A stretch of 64,000 bases of DNA from Leptospira alstonii serovar Sichuan str. 79601 (GCF_000347175.1 NZ_ANIK01000035.1:1-64000), one strand, 5' to 3'. Positions 1 through 8,426 are shown, numbered from the stretch's first letter. The notes: generated by a model from the letters alone, not told the origin. Translations and numbers: made by a program.

Positions 1-1
1 T

Positions 2-376
2 GTAAAACCTTTGAATAATGATCCCTACCCTACCGATCCCGAATGGATTGCGGTCATCGGAGGTTCTACGGGAGTGAGCACTCTACAACCGATCACCTCA
101 ATTACTACTACAAACAGAACCGACTTTTTTCAAAACGGAACTCTGGCGTTTGCTATCGGTCCGATCCTTCCGGTTTCCGTTTATTATCCGGGAGTTCAAG
201 CCTCCTATGAAACGAGAAAGTTATTCGTCTTTGGAGGAGCTTCCGCCCTTAACATTCCCACAGACGCGGTTTACTCAATCGGTCTTCAAAATCCGATCGC
301 AAGCACCTGGTCTCTGGATTCTCTAAAGATGCCTCGCGCAAGATACTCCCACAAAGTAATCAGGATCGACAGGTAA
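2..376 (+). CDS. C-terminal part of a Kelch/beta-propeller-like protein (partial)
   Basis: The frame is open to the left edge, so only the C-terminal 124 codons are seen. The residues VIGG, KLFVFGGASA and YSIGL...STWSLDSLKMPRARYSHK have the Gly-Gly doublet, Tyr/Trp spacing and the PR.R..H blade motif of Kelch repeats (known family feature). Kelch proteins in leptospires are usually exported or lipoproteins; the N-terminus that would show this is outside the window. It is followed 12 bases later by a membrane TPR gene on the same strand, so the two may be co-transcribed. Whether it belongs to the phage-plasmid or to flanking host DNA cannot be told from here. Confidence 0.5.
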   Translation, partial: VKPLNNDPYPTDPEWIAVIGGSTGVSTLQPITSITTTNRTDFFQNGTLAFAIGPILPVSVYYPGVQASYETRKLFVFGGASALNIPTDAVYSIGLQNPIASTWSLDSLKMPRARYSHKVIRIDR

Positions 377-388
377 GTAGGTTCTTAT

Positions 389-1039
389 ATGAAACTTAAA
401 TTAAATTCATTTCTTGTTTCAAAACTCGAGTTTTCATTGTGGGTTCTATTTTTTCTTTTCACCTTTTCTTTCGGAATTTTTTCACAAGACAACGATTATT
501 CCGGAAGTCACGAAAACGGTAAAAAACTGTTAGAAGAAAAACGTTATTCCGAAGCCGAAAAGCTGGCGATTTCCCTACTTTCAAACAATCCTTCCGATCA
601 CCACGCGGAATATCTTCTTTCTTCCGCCTGGGTTGGGTTAGGAAGGGAAGAAGCAAATAAGGGAAATCACATCCAGGCAATCGAACTTTTACAAAAGGCT
701 CGTCAAAAATGGCCCTTCGATCAGGAACTCAAAACGGAGATTGATTTACTCCGAACGACATCGACTCAAAAAAAATTGAGTTCAAGTTCTTCCCAAAATC
801 GTAAATCTTCCGGATCGCAAACGGTCATTCTCTTGGATTCGGAAATTTATCGTTCGATCAATGATTTGAAGTCGGAACTCCATTCTACCCTTTCCAATCT
901 CAAAGAAACCGGCTCCTACAGGAAAGAATCGGACTCCTTTTCTAAAAGAGAAAAACTCTATCTCGGAATCATTTCTGGTTTTGCCCTCGTCTCGCTTTTG
1001 AATTTGGTTTTTACCTTTCTTTTGTGGAAAAGAAAATAA
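389..1039 (+). CDS. TPR-like membrane protein
   Basis: 216 residues. An N-terminal hydrophobic segment at about 15-33 could be a signal peptide or anchor. Residues about 40-125 contain two or three helical pairs typical of tetratricopeptide repeats (NGKKLLEEKRYSEAEKLA; GNHIQAIELLQKAR). A Ser-rich linker follows at about 130-145, and a second transmembrane helix sits at about 192-212, ending in WKRK. TPR domains mediate protein-protein contacts; the partner is unknown. The start ATG follows the stop of the upstream Kelch-like gene by 12 bases and is preceded by a weak AGG. It resembles chromosomal leptospiral aerotolerance-operon or TPR proteins more than phage proteins, but this is inference. 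Confidence 0.55.
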   Translation: MKLKLNSFLVSKLEFSLWVLFFLFTFSFGIFSQDNDYSGSHENGKKLLEEKRYSEAEKLAISLLSNNPSDHHAEYLLSSAWVGLGREEANKGNHIQAIELLQKARQKWPFDQELKTEIDLLRTTSTQKKLSSSSSQNRKSSGSQTVILLDSEIYRSINDLKSELHSTLSNLKETGSYRKESDSFSKREKLYLGIISGFALVSLLNLVFTFLLWKRK

Positions 1040-1099
1040 AGCCTATTATTTGATTGCCAATCGTTTGACACGCCCATTGTGGCCGCAAAAGTTTCGTGG

Positions 1100-2326
1100 C
1101 TATACAAGCGAAATACTCCAACGCCCTCCCCTTCCGAGTGCCGTAAGTTTTTGAATAAACTCTTCGTGTGGAAATGCGTCGTCGGATAATTTTCCTTTAT
1201 TACTATTAATGTCGGTTTTCTTTTTTGAATATAGATCCGATTTTTCCTCCGTGGCCGCTTTCTTAAATTCAACCGGCACAATCTTTTGAACTTCTTCCGT
1301 AAAATATTTTGTTATTATCATCCGTAACGATTCAGGCACTTCATTTAATATTAAAAGCGTCTCGTTATCTTCAAACTTGATTTGAACTTGTTTCAGAATT
1401 TCGATACTGGACTTAGTTAACCGTTCCGACGACCAGTTTAAGAAACCCTCCCAAGTAGGGGCTTGGTATTTTCGATTCATCAAGTTTAATCTTTGAGAAA
1501 CGCTTTCTTGTTTAACGGATTTTTCCGTTGTTTTACCTGAGTCGTATTTTACAAGGGCGTTATATGTATTTTTGATCTGGTCCTTATACGAATAGGACGA
1601 GGATATATTTACTGGTATCGTATTCCAAAAAGTATGTGTTTTATATTTTTCAGATCTTCGGATATAGATTAATTTTTGAATCGTCTCCAAAATAATTTCC
1701 GGTTTTTCCCCTTTTTGAAAATCGGTCCATAACTTAATTTTAGCATTTTCTAATTTAGGTGTGTGATCGTATTCCCCCCACTCTTTCAATATCAGAATTT
1801 CAGTGTGTTCAGAGATATTTGACCAATTCACTTCAGAAGGGGAAGAAGATGTTGTTTTGTTCTTCTTTTTATTATTTGTTTTGTTTGTACCTTTGTTACT
1901 AAGAATAGGCTCCGTACTCTCGTACGGGACAGCCCCGTACTCTTGGTTACCGTTGGCTAGGCTATTAACGCTAGGCTGGCTAGGATTTTTTTCTATCAAT
2001 TTTGATTGATTATACTGATTCCTTTCCATCGTAACGGCATTGTGAAGAGTTGAGTGGAGTATTCTGTGGTGGCCGTGGAATGTACCCGCTTTGAGGTATC
2101 CCTCCCGTTTCATTTCGCGGATATATTTTGAAACGGTTGTTTCCGCTAATTTGACGGCGTTACCGAGTGTTTTATTTTTTGCAATACAGCCACCCAAGCC
2201 CTTTTTCTTTCCTGCGATATCAAGTTCCGTGATTTTCGCAAGTAACTGTCGTTTGGCCCTTGGTAATGGTAGTGACTCAATGACATTTGGTATAGTCAGA
2301 GCATACGTGGATATAGCTTCGCCCAT
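1100..2326 (-). CDS. Replication initiator-like HTH protein (Rep)
   Basis: 408 residues. The N-terminal 100 residues contain a winged-helix/HTH segment (LAETTVSKYIREMKREGYL) like plasmid and phage replication initiators. The middle is a Lys/Asn/Ser-rich linker at about 110-170, and residues about 170-360 are a mixed helical domain with no motif I recognise. It lies immediately next to parB-parA on the same strand, the arrangement known for leptospiral plasmid-prophage replicons (rep, parA, parB). A GGAAC box lies 5-9 bases before the ATG. Function as the Rep of this replicon is inferred from position plus HTH; an alternative is a lineage-specific transcription factor. Confidence 0.6.
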   Translation of the reverse strand: MGEAISTYALTIPNVIESLPLPRAKRQLLAKITELDIAGKKKGLGGCIAKNKTLGNAVKLAETTVSKYIREMKREGYLKAGTFHGHHRILHSTLHNAVTMERNQYNQSKLIEKNPSQPSVNSLANGNQEYGAVPYESTEPILSNKGTNKTNNKKKNKTTSSSPSEVNWSNISEHTEILILKEWGEYDHTPKLENAKIKLWTDFQKGEKPEIILETIQKLIYIRRSEKYKTHTFWNTIPVNISSSYSYKDQIKNTYNALVKYDSGKTTEKSVKQESVSQRLNLMNRKYQAPTWEGFLNWSSERLTKSSIEILKQVQIKFEDNETLLILNEVPESLRMIITKYFTEEVQKIVPVEFKKAATEEKSDLYSKKKTDINSNKGKLSDDAFPHEEFIQKLTALGRGGRWSISLV

Positions 2327-2738
2327 GTTTTTGTTCCTATTTTTTTACGGTGCGGACATACACGGGCGCGCACGGTAAAGGTATTACCCTACTCTATTTC
2401 AAAAACGGGGAACTAAAGATATGGCGTGGAGCCGTTTCGGTAGGTCCTCGATTGAATGTGTTTCGGCTATTTGTCAGAGAAGCCGATTCTTAGTTATGTC
2501 GCCTAAGATTTTTTGACTAGATACAAGTACGTGACGGATGTCAAGCACTTTAAGAGACATAATTTATTATTTGAATTTAAAGGAAGAATGCCCTTGGGGA
2601 CTCTGACCTCCCCTTGGGCGGGCTTACACATTCAATCTCGGATGAGATCTGTTTGGTACTATAAAACACGGGTAATAATTTGGGTACTCTTTTTTTGGAT
2701 ATTTTTTAAAAAGAATGATAGTGACCAAAATAATGAAT
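2327..2738. promoter_or_regulatory. Rep-ParB intergenic region, possible origin
   Basis: 412 bases without a convincing gene, between rep and parB. They hold GC-richer islands (a repeated CCCTTGGG near 2590 and 2615; CGGGCGCGCACGG near 2358), a 12-bp palindrome AATGAATTCATT at about 2731-2742, and one copy (2552-2563) of the 12-mer AAGAGACATAAT that also precedes parA and the gene at 63619. Such a region beside rep is a natural candidate for an origin or rep promoter. No iteron array is evident by eye, so this remains inference. Confidence 0.3.
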
Positions 2739-3695
2739 TCATTCAACTTTTTGTTTTTTTAGAAATTTATTATAACCAGTTGCTGTTTCATTGTTCTGTA
2801 GGGCTTTGATCTGCTTATGATAAACTTTAATACGATTTTCTATTGTTTTAATCTTTTCTTTAGCACGAATAATTCGATCTTCTAATTTTTCAATTTCAGT
2901 GTTAAATTTTTGCGGTTCTTTGTTAGTAGACACTTTGTTTTTTATAGCATATTCTTTAAATTCCGCTCTTTTAGGAATTATACCTTCTTTTAATTGTGGG
3001 AGTAACCAAGACAATGCTTCATTAGGATTTTTTTCGAGTTGTGGTTTTATACTCAAAATTATTGAAGTTGGTATCTCTGAAAGCGTTTCGATTGATTGGA
3101 CATTCTTTCCTGATATTAATTTATCTATTATAGCTGCATGTGCTAATTTTTGTTTTACCCAAGATTCCGACTTCCCAAACTTTGCAACGAGATCAGAAAT
3201 AGAATAATTGTTTCGCTCACGTATTTCGGCTAATGATAAAGCGGTTTCGATGTCTTTTAAATCTTCTCTTTGTAGGTTTTCTACTAAACGATATTCAGGA
3301 ATAAAAAGTGGGTCGATTTGATCTACATTTTTGACTATAGCATCAATAAATATATCACCGTTTAATTTCGCTGCTCGTATCCGCCTTTCCCCCGCAACGA
3401 GTTCGAAAGACTTCCCTTTTTTTCTGACTACTATGGGTTGCAAAAGTCCCATAGATTTTATATTGCGAGCAAGTCCTTTAATAGATTCTTGAGTGAACTG
3501 CTTTCTTGGATTTCCAGAAACGTCTATGAGATCAATCTTTACTTTAGTTAATTCTCCTTCGGGTTGGTTACTTGCGTCATAGAGTTGATTTAGATAAACA
3601 TTAGATTTTCTTGGTTTGCTTGAGGATTCTCCATCTCTTGCGGAGGTCGTATTTGCAACGGAGTTGCTTAGATCGAATATTCTATTTTTTGCCAT
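2739..3695 (-). CDS. parB: ParB partition protein
   Basis: 318 residues, normal length for ParB. The ParB-N domain covers about 50-150, with the Box I-like GLLQPIVVRKKGKSFELVAG followed by ERRIRAAKL (the ERR-x-RAA CTP-binding signature) and the RLVENLQREDL segment. An HTH follows at about 160-190 (ISDLVAKFGKSESWVKQKL). The C-terminus is a Lys/Glu coiled coil, the usual dimerisation region. It lies downstream of parA with a 9-base gap and so forms a parAB operon. Its role is centromere binding and plasmid/prophage segregation. The family is certain from motifs; the cognate parS is proposed separately. Confidence 0.9.
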   Translation of the reverse strand: MAKNRIFDLSNSVANTTSARDGESSSKPRKSNVYLNQLYDASNQPEGELTKVKIDLIDVSGNPRKQFTQESIKGLARNIKSMGLLQPIVVRKKGKSFELVAGERRIRAAKLNGDIFIDAIVKNVDQIDPLFIPEYRLVENLQREDLKDIETALSLAEIRERNNYSISDLVAKFGKSESWVKQKLAHAAIIDKLISGKNVQSIETLSEIPTSIILSIKPQLEKNPNEALSWLLPQLKEGIIPKRAEFKEYAIKNKVSTNKEPQKFNTEIEKLEDRIIRAKEKIKTIENRIKVYHKQIKALQNNETATGYNKFLKKQKVE

Positions 3696-3704
3696 ATTGA
3701 AATC

Positions 3705-4583
3705 CTAATGCACTAACCGTTTGTTTAGGACATCCGGATGCACTTTGCTCGATATTTTTGATTTATGGAATGTTAAGATTTCCTCTACTAATCGCTCATA
3801 ATATTCGGAGCCTTTAGTATTAGGTTTAAACGGCTCTCCATTTTCAGTTCGATCATCCATTTCTTGTATATAAGGAATAGGATCTGTCACATGTGGATTT
3901 TTCACTAATTCAAATCCGTGCTCCTTTTCTTTTAAGAGCTTTAATATATTATTGTAGTTGCGTAGTTGCTCTAAAATTTTTATAGAACGAATCGATGGAC
4001 TGGTTGGGTGACCCCATTGTACTGGTACAATAAAAACTTCCAACGTTCGACCGTCTTGGTATTGATTGATGTAGTCTTGCGCTTCATTAACTTTTCTCAA
4101 AACGCGTTTAATAGTTCTAGTCGCCCATTTCGTCGGTTTAACGGGAATAATTATATAATCAGCACCCATAAATGCAGAGATTACTTCTGAAGCTCCCGAA
4201 CCCGGGGTGTCAATGACCACATGTTCATACGATGAATTTCTAACAAGCGAGCCTATTTTTGGTATAAGCGATTGGTTTTTCGTAGCAAAGTAACCATAGT
4301 CTTCCAATTCAAGCGATGCAACTAATACATCTACTCCGTGGATTTCTCGAATAGATTCGTTGAGCGAAGTTTCACCTTTGATGACGGTAAGAGTATTTGC
4401 TTCATCAAACTCTTCGATTGGCACATCTGGAAAAAAGGCGTCTGTCAGATCGCCTTGCATATCAAAATCAAGTGCTAAGGTTCGTCCAGTTTGTGAATTT
4501 TTTGCTAAGGAAATGATAAAATGAAATCCTGTAGTAGATTTACCGCTTCCACCTTTTGGGTTGCTTATTACAAAAACAGCCAT
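3705..4583 (-). CDS. parA: ParA partition ATPase
   Basis: 292 residues. The N-terminus shows the deviant Walker A motif of ParA/MinD ATPases (ISNPKGGSGKSTTGFHF), then ALDFDMQGDLTDAF (Walker A-prime) and VVIDTPGSGASEV (Walker B). There is no N-terminal HTH, so it is a short type Ib-like ParA that probably leaves autoregulation to ParB. It is the first gene of the parA-parB operon. Unusually, its last codons (KVHPDVLNK) are encoded by a 27-bp sequence repeated in inverted orientation upstream of the gene; see the parS candidates. Confidence 0.92.
   Translation of the reverse strand: MAVFVISNPKGGSGKSTTGFHFIISLAKNSQTGRTLALDFDMQGDLTDAFFPDVPIEEFDEANTLTVIKGETSLNESIREIHGVDVLVASLELEDYGYFATKNQSLIPKIGSLVRNSSYEHVVIDTPGSGASEVISAFMGADYIIIPVKPTKWATRTIKRVLRKVNEAQDYINQYQDGRTLEVFIVPVQWGHPTSPSIRSIKILEQLRNYNNILKLLKEKEHGFELVKNPHVTDPIPYIQEMDDRTENGEPFKPNTKGSEYYERLVEEILTFHKSKISSKVHPDVLNKRLVH
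3720..3746. repeat. Candidate parS, copy 1 (inside parA 3' end)
   Basis: A 27-bp sequence with the palindromic core GCATCCGGATGt is present here in the parA coding end and again, perfectly, in opposite orientation at 4656-4682. Palindromes of this kind beside parAB are typical ParB-binding centromeres. This copy also encodes the ParA C-terminal residues KVHPDVLNK, so coding and site are overlaid. Confidence 0.5.
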
Positions 4584-4655
4584 GTTGCAAATTTATCAAA
4601 GAGACATAATATAGAAAATAAGAATTTTATGAAACCGGAAAAATGTTCGAGAACA

Positions 4656-4682
4656 AAAGTGCATCCGGATGTCCTAAACAAA
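4656..4682. repeat. Candidate parS, copy 2 (upstream of parA)
   Basis: Perfect inverted copy of 3720-3746, located 73 bases upstream of the parA start in the likely promoter region. The core is GCATCCGGATG. ParB binding here could both mark the centromere and autoregulate parAB. I found no further copy of the CATCCGGATG core elsewhere in the window by eye. Confidence 0.5.
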
Positions 4683-4853
4683 AATATAGGAATAATAATG
4701 TGAGTTTTATGTACGGCCTATAAGCTTATCAAAAAATATATTTCTTAAACCTCAACATTAACCAAATTATCAACCGGTAAAACTATCGACTCGCATGATC
4801 ATTGACCCTAACGAAATAAATAAAAATTAGGGAGATAAGTGAGGAAATAAAAA

Positions 4854-5093
4854 ATGGAAGCCGGACAAAATGAAAGACTCAAACAAGAAATCAGAGAAAA
4901 AATAAAAATATTTTTAAGCGAAGCTTTGAGAGGGGAGGCGTTGGAAAAATCGTTGGAAAAAGTATGCGTTAATATTATGATTGAGATAGAAAAAATGCAA
5001 AAAAATCCTTCAGTTGTTTCTTGCGTTCATGAGAAAGATCCTCCGGGAGCCTTTCGATATAGGGGAGAATTTCGAAAGTGTCGAGCTTCATAA
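4854..5093 (+). CDS. Small helical hypothetical protein
   Basis: 79 residues. The first 45 residues are charged and helical (NERLKQEIREKIKIFL; EALEKSLEKV). A GTGAGG box lies 10-15 bases before the ATG. The last 40 codons overlap the 3' end of the minus-strand XRE gene, and that tail is probably poorly constrained. No family is recognised. Because of the convergent overlap it may be a true small gene with an antisense effect on the repressor, or only a chance frame. Confidence 0.35.
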   Translation: MEAGQNERLKQEIREKIKIFLSEALRGEALEKSLEKVCVNIMIEIEKMQKNPSVVSCVHEKDPPGAFRYRGEFRKCRAS

Positions 5094-5361
5094 GTAATTT
5101 CAATTTTTTCTGCATTTCGACCAAATGTTCGGAATCCTCTAATTTCATTTTACCAAATCCGGAATCTATCCAATTGTCGTCGTAACCCGAAAGTCTAAAA
5201 ATTACACGACTACTTTCAGGTAACTCGGTTTCACCGCTTCGATATCTAAAATAAGTACTCCGTCCAACACCTAAAAATTTAGCCATTTTCGGTACATTGA
5301 GCTTCAAATCTTTACGGATCGCATCAAACCGCTCGCTTTTTGACTGTAATTTTGATTTCAT
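4975..5361 (-). CDS. XRE-family repressor-like regulator
   Basis: 129 residues from the ATG at 5361 (a 15-codon-longer start at 5406 lies within the operator-like palindrome, so I prefer the shorter one; AAAGAGA lies about 8 bases upstream). An HTH occupies about 18-45 (KLNVPKMAKFLGVGRSTYFRYRSG), the arrangement of Cro/CI-type regulators. The rest is helical and ends ...FFAFFLSQS. It is divergent from the plus-strand early operon starting near 5764, so it is the best candidate for the lysogeny repressor or early regulator of this phage-plasmid. Confidence 0.65.
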   Translation of the reverse strand: MKSKLQSKSERFDAIRKDLKLNVPKMAKFLGVGRSTYFRYRSGETELPESSRVIFRLSGYDDNWIDSGFGKMKLEDSEHLVEMQKKLKLLMKLDTFEILPYIERLPEDLSHERKKQLKDFFAFFLSQS

Positions 5362-5398
5362 GAAATAGTCTCTTTTTGGGATTTTTTTGACTTTACTA

Positions 5399-5415
5399 AG
5401 TCCCATATTGGGACT
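5399..5415. promoter_or_regulatory. Operator-like palindrome upstream of the XRE gene
   Basis: AGTCCCA-TAT-TGGGACT: perfect 7-bp arms with a 3-bp centre, 38 bases before the XRE start codon, in the divergent region that should hold the early promoters. Binding by the adjacent XRE protein (autoregulation and early repression) is inferred. Confidence 0.5.
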
Positions 5416-5763
5416 TTATGGCAAATATCTACTTCTACTGTGTATACCACAGGAAAAAAGTAAAGAAATGGAAAACGATGTGTTTTTGATACAAATTGTA
5501 ACGTTAGTCCACTTTGCAAGCGGACCGCCTTTCAAAAAGAACGAGAAAAAAGCCTCTAAACATGGTCTTTGTCCATTCAATAAATATAATATATATCCCG
5601 AATACAATTGAATTAGTCGAAAAAAATACGTAAAATACGAAACAAAAATACCAAACCCTCGCTTTGGGACAAGCAGTAAAAAATGAAAGAAGAGCCAAGA
5701 TATTCCGAAACTGTAATGTGCCTGGCTAAAATGAAATAGTTTGGACACTAAAACAAACAAAAA
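5416..5763. other. Divergent intergenic region, no clear gene
   Basis: About 350 bases of A/T-rich DNA between the repressor and the early operon. Several short open frames exist on both strands, but none has family-like composition or a good ribosome site. It probably carries the early promoters. No terminator or repeat beyond the operator-like palindrome was recognised. Confidence 0.3.
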
Positions 5764-5937
5764 GTGGACCCTTTAGAAAAATATAGGATAAGCCCGATAG
5801 GGGAGGGGAGTGTAAACTACGAAGTATACGAACAAAAAACAAAGGAAGTTGTCTTCGAACATCCGACGCGCGCGTGGGGTGCGGATTGGCTAATCGAAGA
5901 ACATTTGAAGTATCTGGAAGAACTTAAACGAGAATAG
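5764..5937 (+). CDS. Small early protein, 57 aa, GTG start
   Basis: A GTG-started frame of 57 codons: M-DPLEKYRISPIGEGS, ending ADWLIEEHLKYLEELKRE. The amphipathic tail and the pattern (short beta pair, then a helix with an EHPTRAW..DWLIEE segment) look like a real small phage early protein. An in-frame TAA 5 codons upstream makes this GTG the only reasonable start. It sits 26 bases before the next gene of the early operon. Function unknown. Confidence 0.55.
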   Translation: MDPLEKYRISPIGEGSVNYEVYEQKTKEVVFEHPTRAWGADWLIEEHLKYLEELKRE

Positions 5938-5963
5938 GAAGGAGCAAGGAGAAAAAAGATAAA

Positions 5964-6200
5964 ATGGATTGGATAACCTTGATAACGATAATTACCGGCG
6001 TACTATTTTTCGGAATAGAAATTTTCCGATATCGATTTAGACGCCAAACTCAAACCGAAATCCTAAGACGGATTAATAAAAAATATGCGAAAAAAAGAAA
6101 ATTATTCCTAGGAAATGACGTTGGAAACATTAAGAAAACCTGTCCTAACACACGAGAAAAACGAAACCCAAAAAACAAGGCTGGAGTTGATCCTATTTAG
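5964..6200 (+). CDS. Small membrane protein
   Basis: 78 residues with one N-terminal transmembrane helix (about residues 4-20, WITLITIITGVLFFGIEIF) followed by a basic cytoplasmic stretch. AAGGAG lies 13-18 bases upstream of the ATG. Its last 28 codons overlap the next frame (start 6115), so the functional part is probably the first 50 residues. Unknown function; an early operon location could suit superinfection exclusion, but that is only a guess. Confidence 0.45.
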   Translation: MDWITLITIITGVLFFGIEIFRYRFRRQTQTEILRRINKKYAKKRKLFLGNDVGNIKKTCPNTREKRNPKNKAGVDPI

Positions 6201-6468
6201 AAACCACTGGAGAAAACTACCAAACGACAACGACATTTATGAAAGTCTAAAAATTCCGGACCTTGAGATACTCATCGGGGAGGGGTTTGGATTACAGTTC
6301 ACACACAAACGAAATCTATTCTACTACACCTACTCGATAGACGTAGCCGAAAAGATCCTAAAATATATAGAACACACCTGGAAAGAAACCGGCAAAAAAG
6401 GAACTGAAATATCATTTTCAACCTACTGCAAAGTCGCCTCCGGAAAACTCGAAGAAGAAGTCGCTTGA
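6115..6468 (+). CDS. Hypothetical early protein, 117 aa
   Basis: 117 residues, soluble, with TRLELILFRNHWRKLP and a C-terminal alpha/beta segment (YYTYSIDVAEKILKYIEHTWKE). The start overlaps the preceding small membrane ORF by 86 bases; AGGA lies directly before the ATG, so initiation could also be at a later codon. It ends 12 bases before the replisome-like gene and is likely co-transcribed with it. No family recognised. Confidence 0.5.
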   Translation: MTLETLRKPVLTHEKNETQKTRLELILFRNHWRKLPNDNDIYESLKIPDLEILIGEGFGLQFTHKRNLFYYTYSIDVAEKILKYIEHTWKETGKKGTEISFSTYCKVASGKLEEEVA

Positions 6469-6480
6469 GGATTTTGTATT

Positions 6481-7722
6481 ATGAAATCGACGACAGAGCG
6501 AATTTTTCATACGGAGAAAACAAATAATTTCACCGTAGTAGACAATAAATATCTGAGGGATAAAAGACTCGGATGGAAAGAAAAAGGACTCCTAACTTTT
6601 CTTTTACAACTTCCCCCGGACTGGAAAGCAAATCCGAAAGAAGTTAGTATGCACTCCTCGGATAGCGAAAGCGCGACTGCAAACGGGTTTCGAACACTCG
6701 CGCATTTCGGATACGCAGAATATCGAAAAGAAAGAGACCCACAAACCGGAAGATATCTGTCCGGATGGTATTTTTTTGAAGAAACAAAAAAGCCAGAAGT
6801 ATCTGCACCACCGAAAACAGCTAAAAAGAAAAAGGGAATCGATCCAAGATTAGAACCAACCCTATTTGAATCCGAAGAAGCGGAAGAAAAAACACCACAC
6901 CTGGAAAAACTAGGAGTGGAAATACCACTTCTGGATTTACCACACCCCGAAAAACCGGGAGTGGATTTACCTGTCGTGGAAAACCGACCCCTACTAAATA
7001 CTAAAGACCAAGAACTAACAAACCAAGTACTCTTAAACCAAAAACTAAAAACAAAAACTACTAGAGAGAACGAACCCACCCCGCACCCGCAAAAGCCGGG
7101 CCTGGAAAAAACAAAATCCAAACCACAAAACAGCTATCCCGAAAGTTGGTTGGAATCCTTTCAAAAGATCTACAAACAAAATCACGGAGGCTATATGGGA
7201 GAACCGCACTCGGAATTAAAAGCATTGGAGTGGTTGTACAAAACTTCTCAAGGCGACTGGAGTTTAATCGAATCGAAAGTGAACTTACTCACAACACTCA
7301 GAAAAGAAGATGTGAAATTTTGGAACAATCAACCGGTAAGCCCCGAGACGATTTCAAAATACTGGTCGAGGTTATTTGAAAGGGAAAAAAAAGTCCAAAT
7401 CTTTAAAAACAAAAAAGTGAACGAAGAAAATGAAAAAAAAGAGAAACCGAAAGAAGAGAAAAAAGAAAAACAATTTAAGCTAAAAATAGCAATCACCGAT
7501 CCCTATGAAATCTTTTTGGAGTGGGGAAGAGCAAAACTCCCAAAAACAACCCAAGAGTATTTCGAAACGAATAGAGACCCGGCAAAATTTGAAGGAACAA
7601 AGAAAATCTTGTATGACAAGTATTTTTCGCAAATTTCCCCCCATTTGCAAAAAGCGTCGAATGCGGAAATACCGAAAATTGAAAATCAGATAGAAATCAA
7701 AATGGGAGAAAAAATCGCATGA
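6481..7722 (+). CDS. Phage replisome organiser-like protein
   Basis: 413 residues. The N-terminal 100 residues have the phage replication HTH pattern: FTVVDNKYLRDKRLGWKEKGLL..LLQLP..WK, then a second HTH (SDSESATANGFRTLAHFGYAEY) and a GRYLSGWYFFEE wing, as in DnaD-like and helix-turn-helix replication proteins. A long Lys/Glu/Pro-rich linker (about 105-210) leads to a helical C-terminal domain. The following gene starts within its stop (ATGA overlap), showing translational coupling. It probably recruits host helicase to the phage origin; this is inferred from the domain pattern and operon position. Confidence 0.6.
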   Translation: MKSTTERIFHTEKTNNFTVVDNKYLRDKRLGWKEKGLLTFLLQLPPDWKANPKEVSMHSSDSESATANGFRTLAHFGYAEYRKERDPQTGRYLSGWYFFEETKKPEVSAPPKTAKKKKGIDPRLEPTLFESEEAEEKTPHLEKLGVEIPLLDLPHPEKPGVDLPVVENRPLLNTKDQELTNQVLLNQKLKTKTTRENEPTPHPQKPGLEKTKSKPQNSYPESWLESFQKIYKQNHGGYMGEPHSELKALEWLYKTSQGDWSLIESKVNLLTTLRKEDVKFWNNQPVSPETISKYWSRLFEREKKVQIFKNKKVNEENEKKEKPKEEKKEKQFKLKIAITDPYEIFLEWGRAKLPKTTQEYFETNRDPAKFEGTKKILYDKYFSQISPHLQKASNAEIPKIENQIEIKMGEKIA

Positions 7723-7931
7723 ATAGCGTACTTGAACAAAACACCAAAGAAGAAAAATTGAAAACGATACAAAAAGAAAACGCGTATATACAAAAGTCGT
7801 TAAAAGACGGAGAGACCTTTTTCGTAAAAATTAAAGACGGAGAAATATTGTATGTAGATCGGTATGACGCGATTCGGTTCCTTGACGCACAAAGAAGAAA
7901 TCGAAGGCACAAACAAAACGACGTTCAATAA
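7719..7931 (+). CDS. Small hypothetical protein, 70 aa
   Basis: Starts with an ATGA overlap on the previous stop. It has a helical N-terminus (EEKLKTIQKENAYIQKSL), then a beta hairpin (TFFVKIKDGEILYVDRYDAIRFL) and a basic tail. No known family. The tight coupling to the replisome-like gene argues that it is real. Confidence 0.55.
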   Translation: MNSVLEQNTKEEKLKTIQKENAYIQKSLKDGETFFVKIKDGEILYVDRYDAIRFLDAQRRNRRHKQNDVQ

Positions 7932-7947
7932 AAAGAGTGTTACAGGT

Positions 7948-8208
7948 ATGGAAAGAATTAGAGAGGAATACCATATTTACAAACACATGCAGCCGACCGA
8001 AAACTCTCCAAGACTTTGGGGAGCGATCGGACAAAGCTTTAAAGGCAAGGACGCTCGCAAAAAAGCGATCGAGGAAGCTACACACTTGCAAGAGACTGCA
8101 CCCGAGGGGGTGGAATACTCCGTACAAAAATACGTATATTCCGAAAAGAGCAAATACCGGCCCGTAAAAACTAAAATATGGCGAAACGGGAATTTGATCG
8201 CCGCTTAA
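7948..8208 (+). CDS. Small hypothetical protein, 86 aa
   Basis: The frame opens earlier (7864) inside the previous gene, but the ATG at 7948 (MERIREEYHIYKHMQ) follows that gene's stop by 16 bases and has an AAGAG box upstream, so I chose it. Residues about 20-70 (LWGAIGQSFKGKDARKKAIEEA, then an EYSVQKYVYSEKS strand pair) look like a compact alpha/beta fold. Unknown function; last gene before an A-rich 220-base gap. Confidence 0.5.
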   Translation: MERIREEYHIYKHMQPTENSPRLWGAIGQSFKGKDARKKAIEEATHLQETAPEGVEYSVQKYVYSEKSKYRPVKTKIWRNGNLIAA

Positions 8209-8426
8209 AAAAAGGAGAAAAAAGATTAAAGAAAAAAAAGAACCTAACTAAAAAGGCGGGAAAAAATAAAAAGAACCCCGCATCTTTTTAAAAAAAGACA
8301 TCATTAAAATATTCGAATACAATAAACAAAAAATAACCCGCCTTTCAACCAAAACAAAAGAAAATTTAAAGTCAATAGACAGTCCTTAATATTTCTAACG
8401 AATAAAAAAAACAGGAATGGACCTTT

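Noticed and set aside
1040..1099. Phage attachment site at the left border
   Set aside because: The gap between the TPR gene and rep looks like a junction, but no matching repeat was found at the right side of the window, and no integrase is present.
6507..7121. 204-codon minus-strand frame opposite the replisome gene
   Set aside because: Shadow: runs of S, F and G caused by the Lys/Glu-rich plus-strand coding region.
8252..8345. AAAGGCGGG / CCCGCCTTT inverted repeat in the A-rich gap
   Set aside because: 9-bp arms with a 76-base loop and no T-run; too weak to call a terminator or structured RNA.
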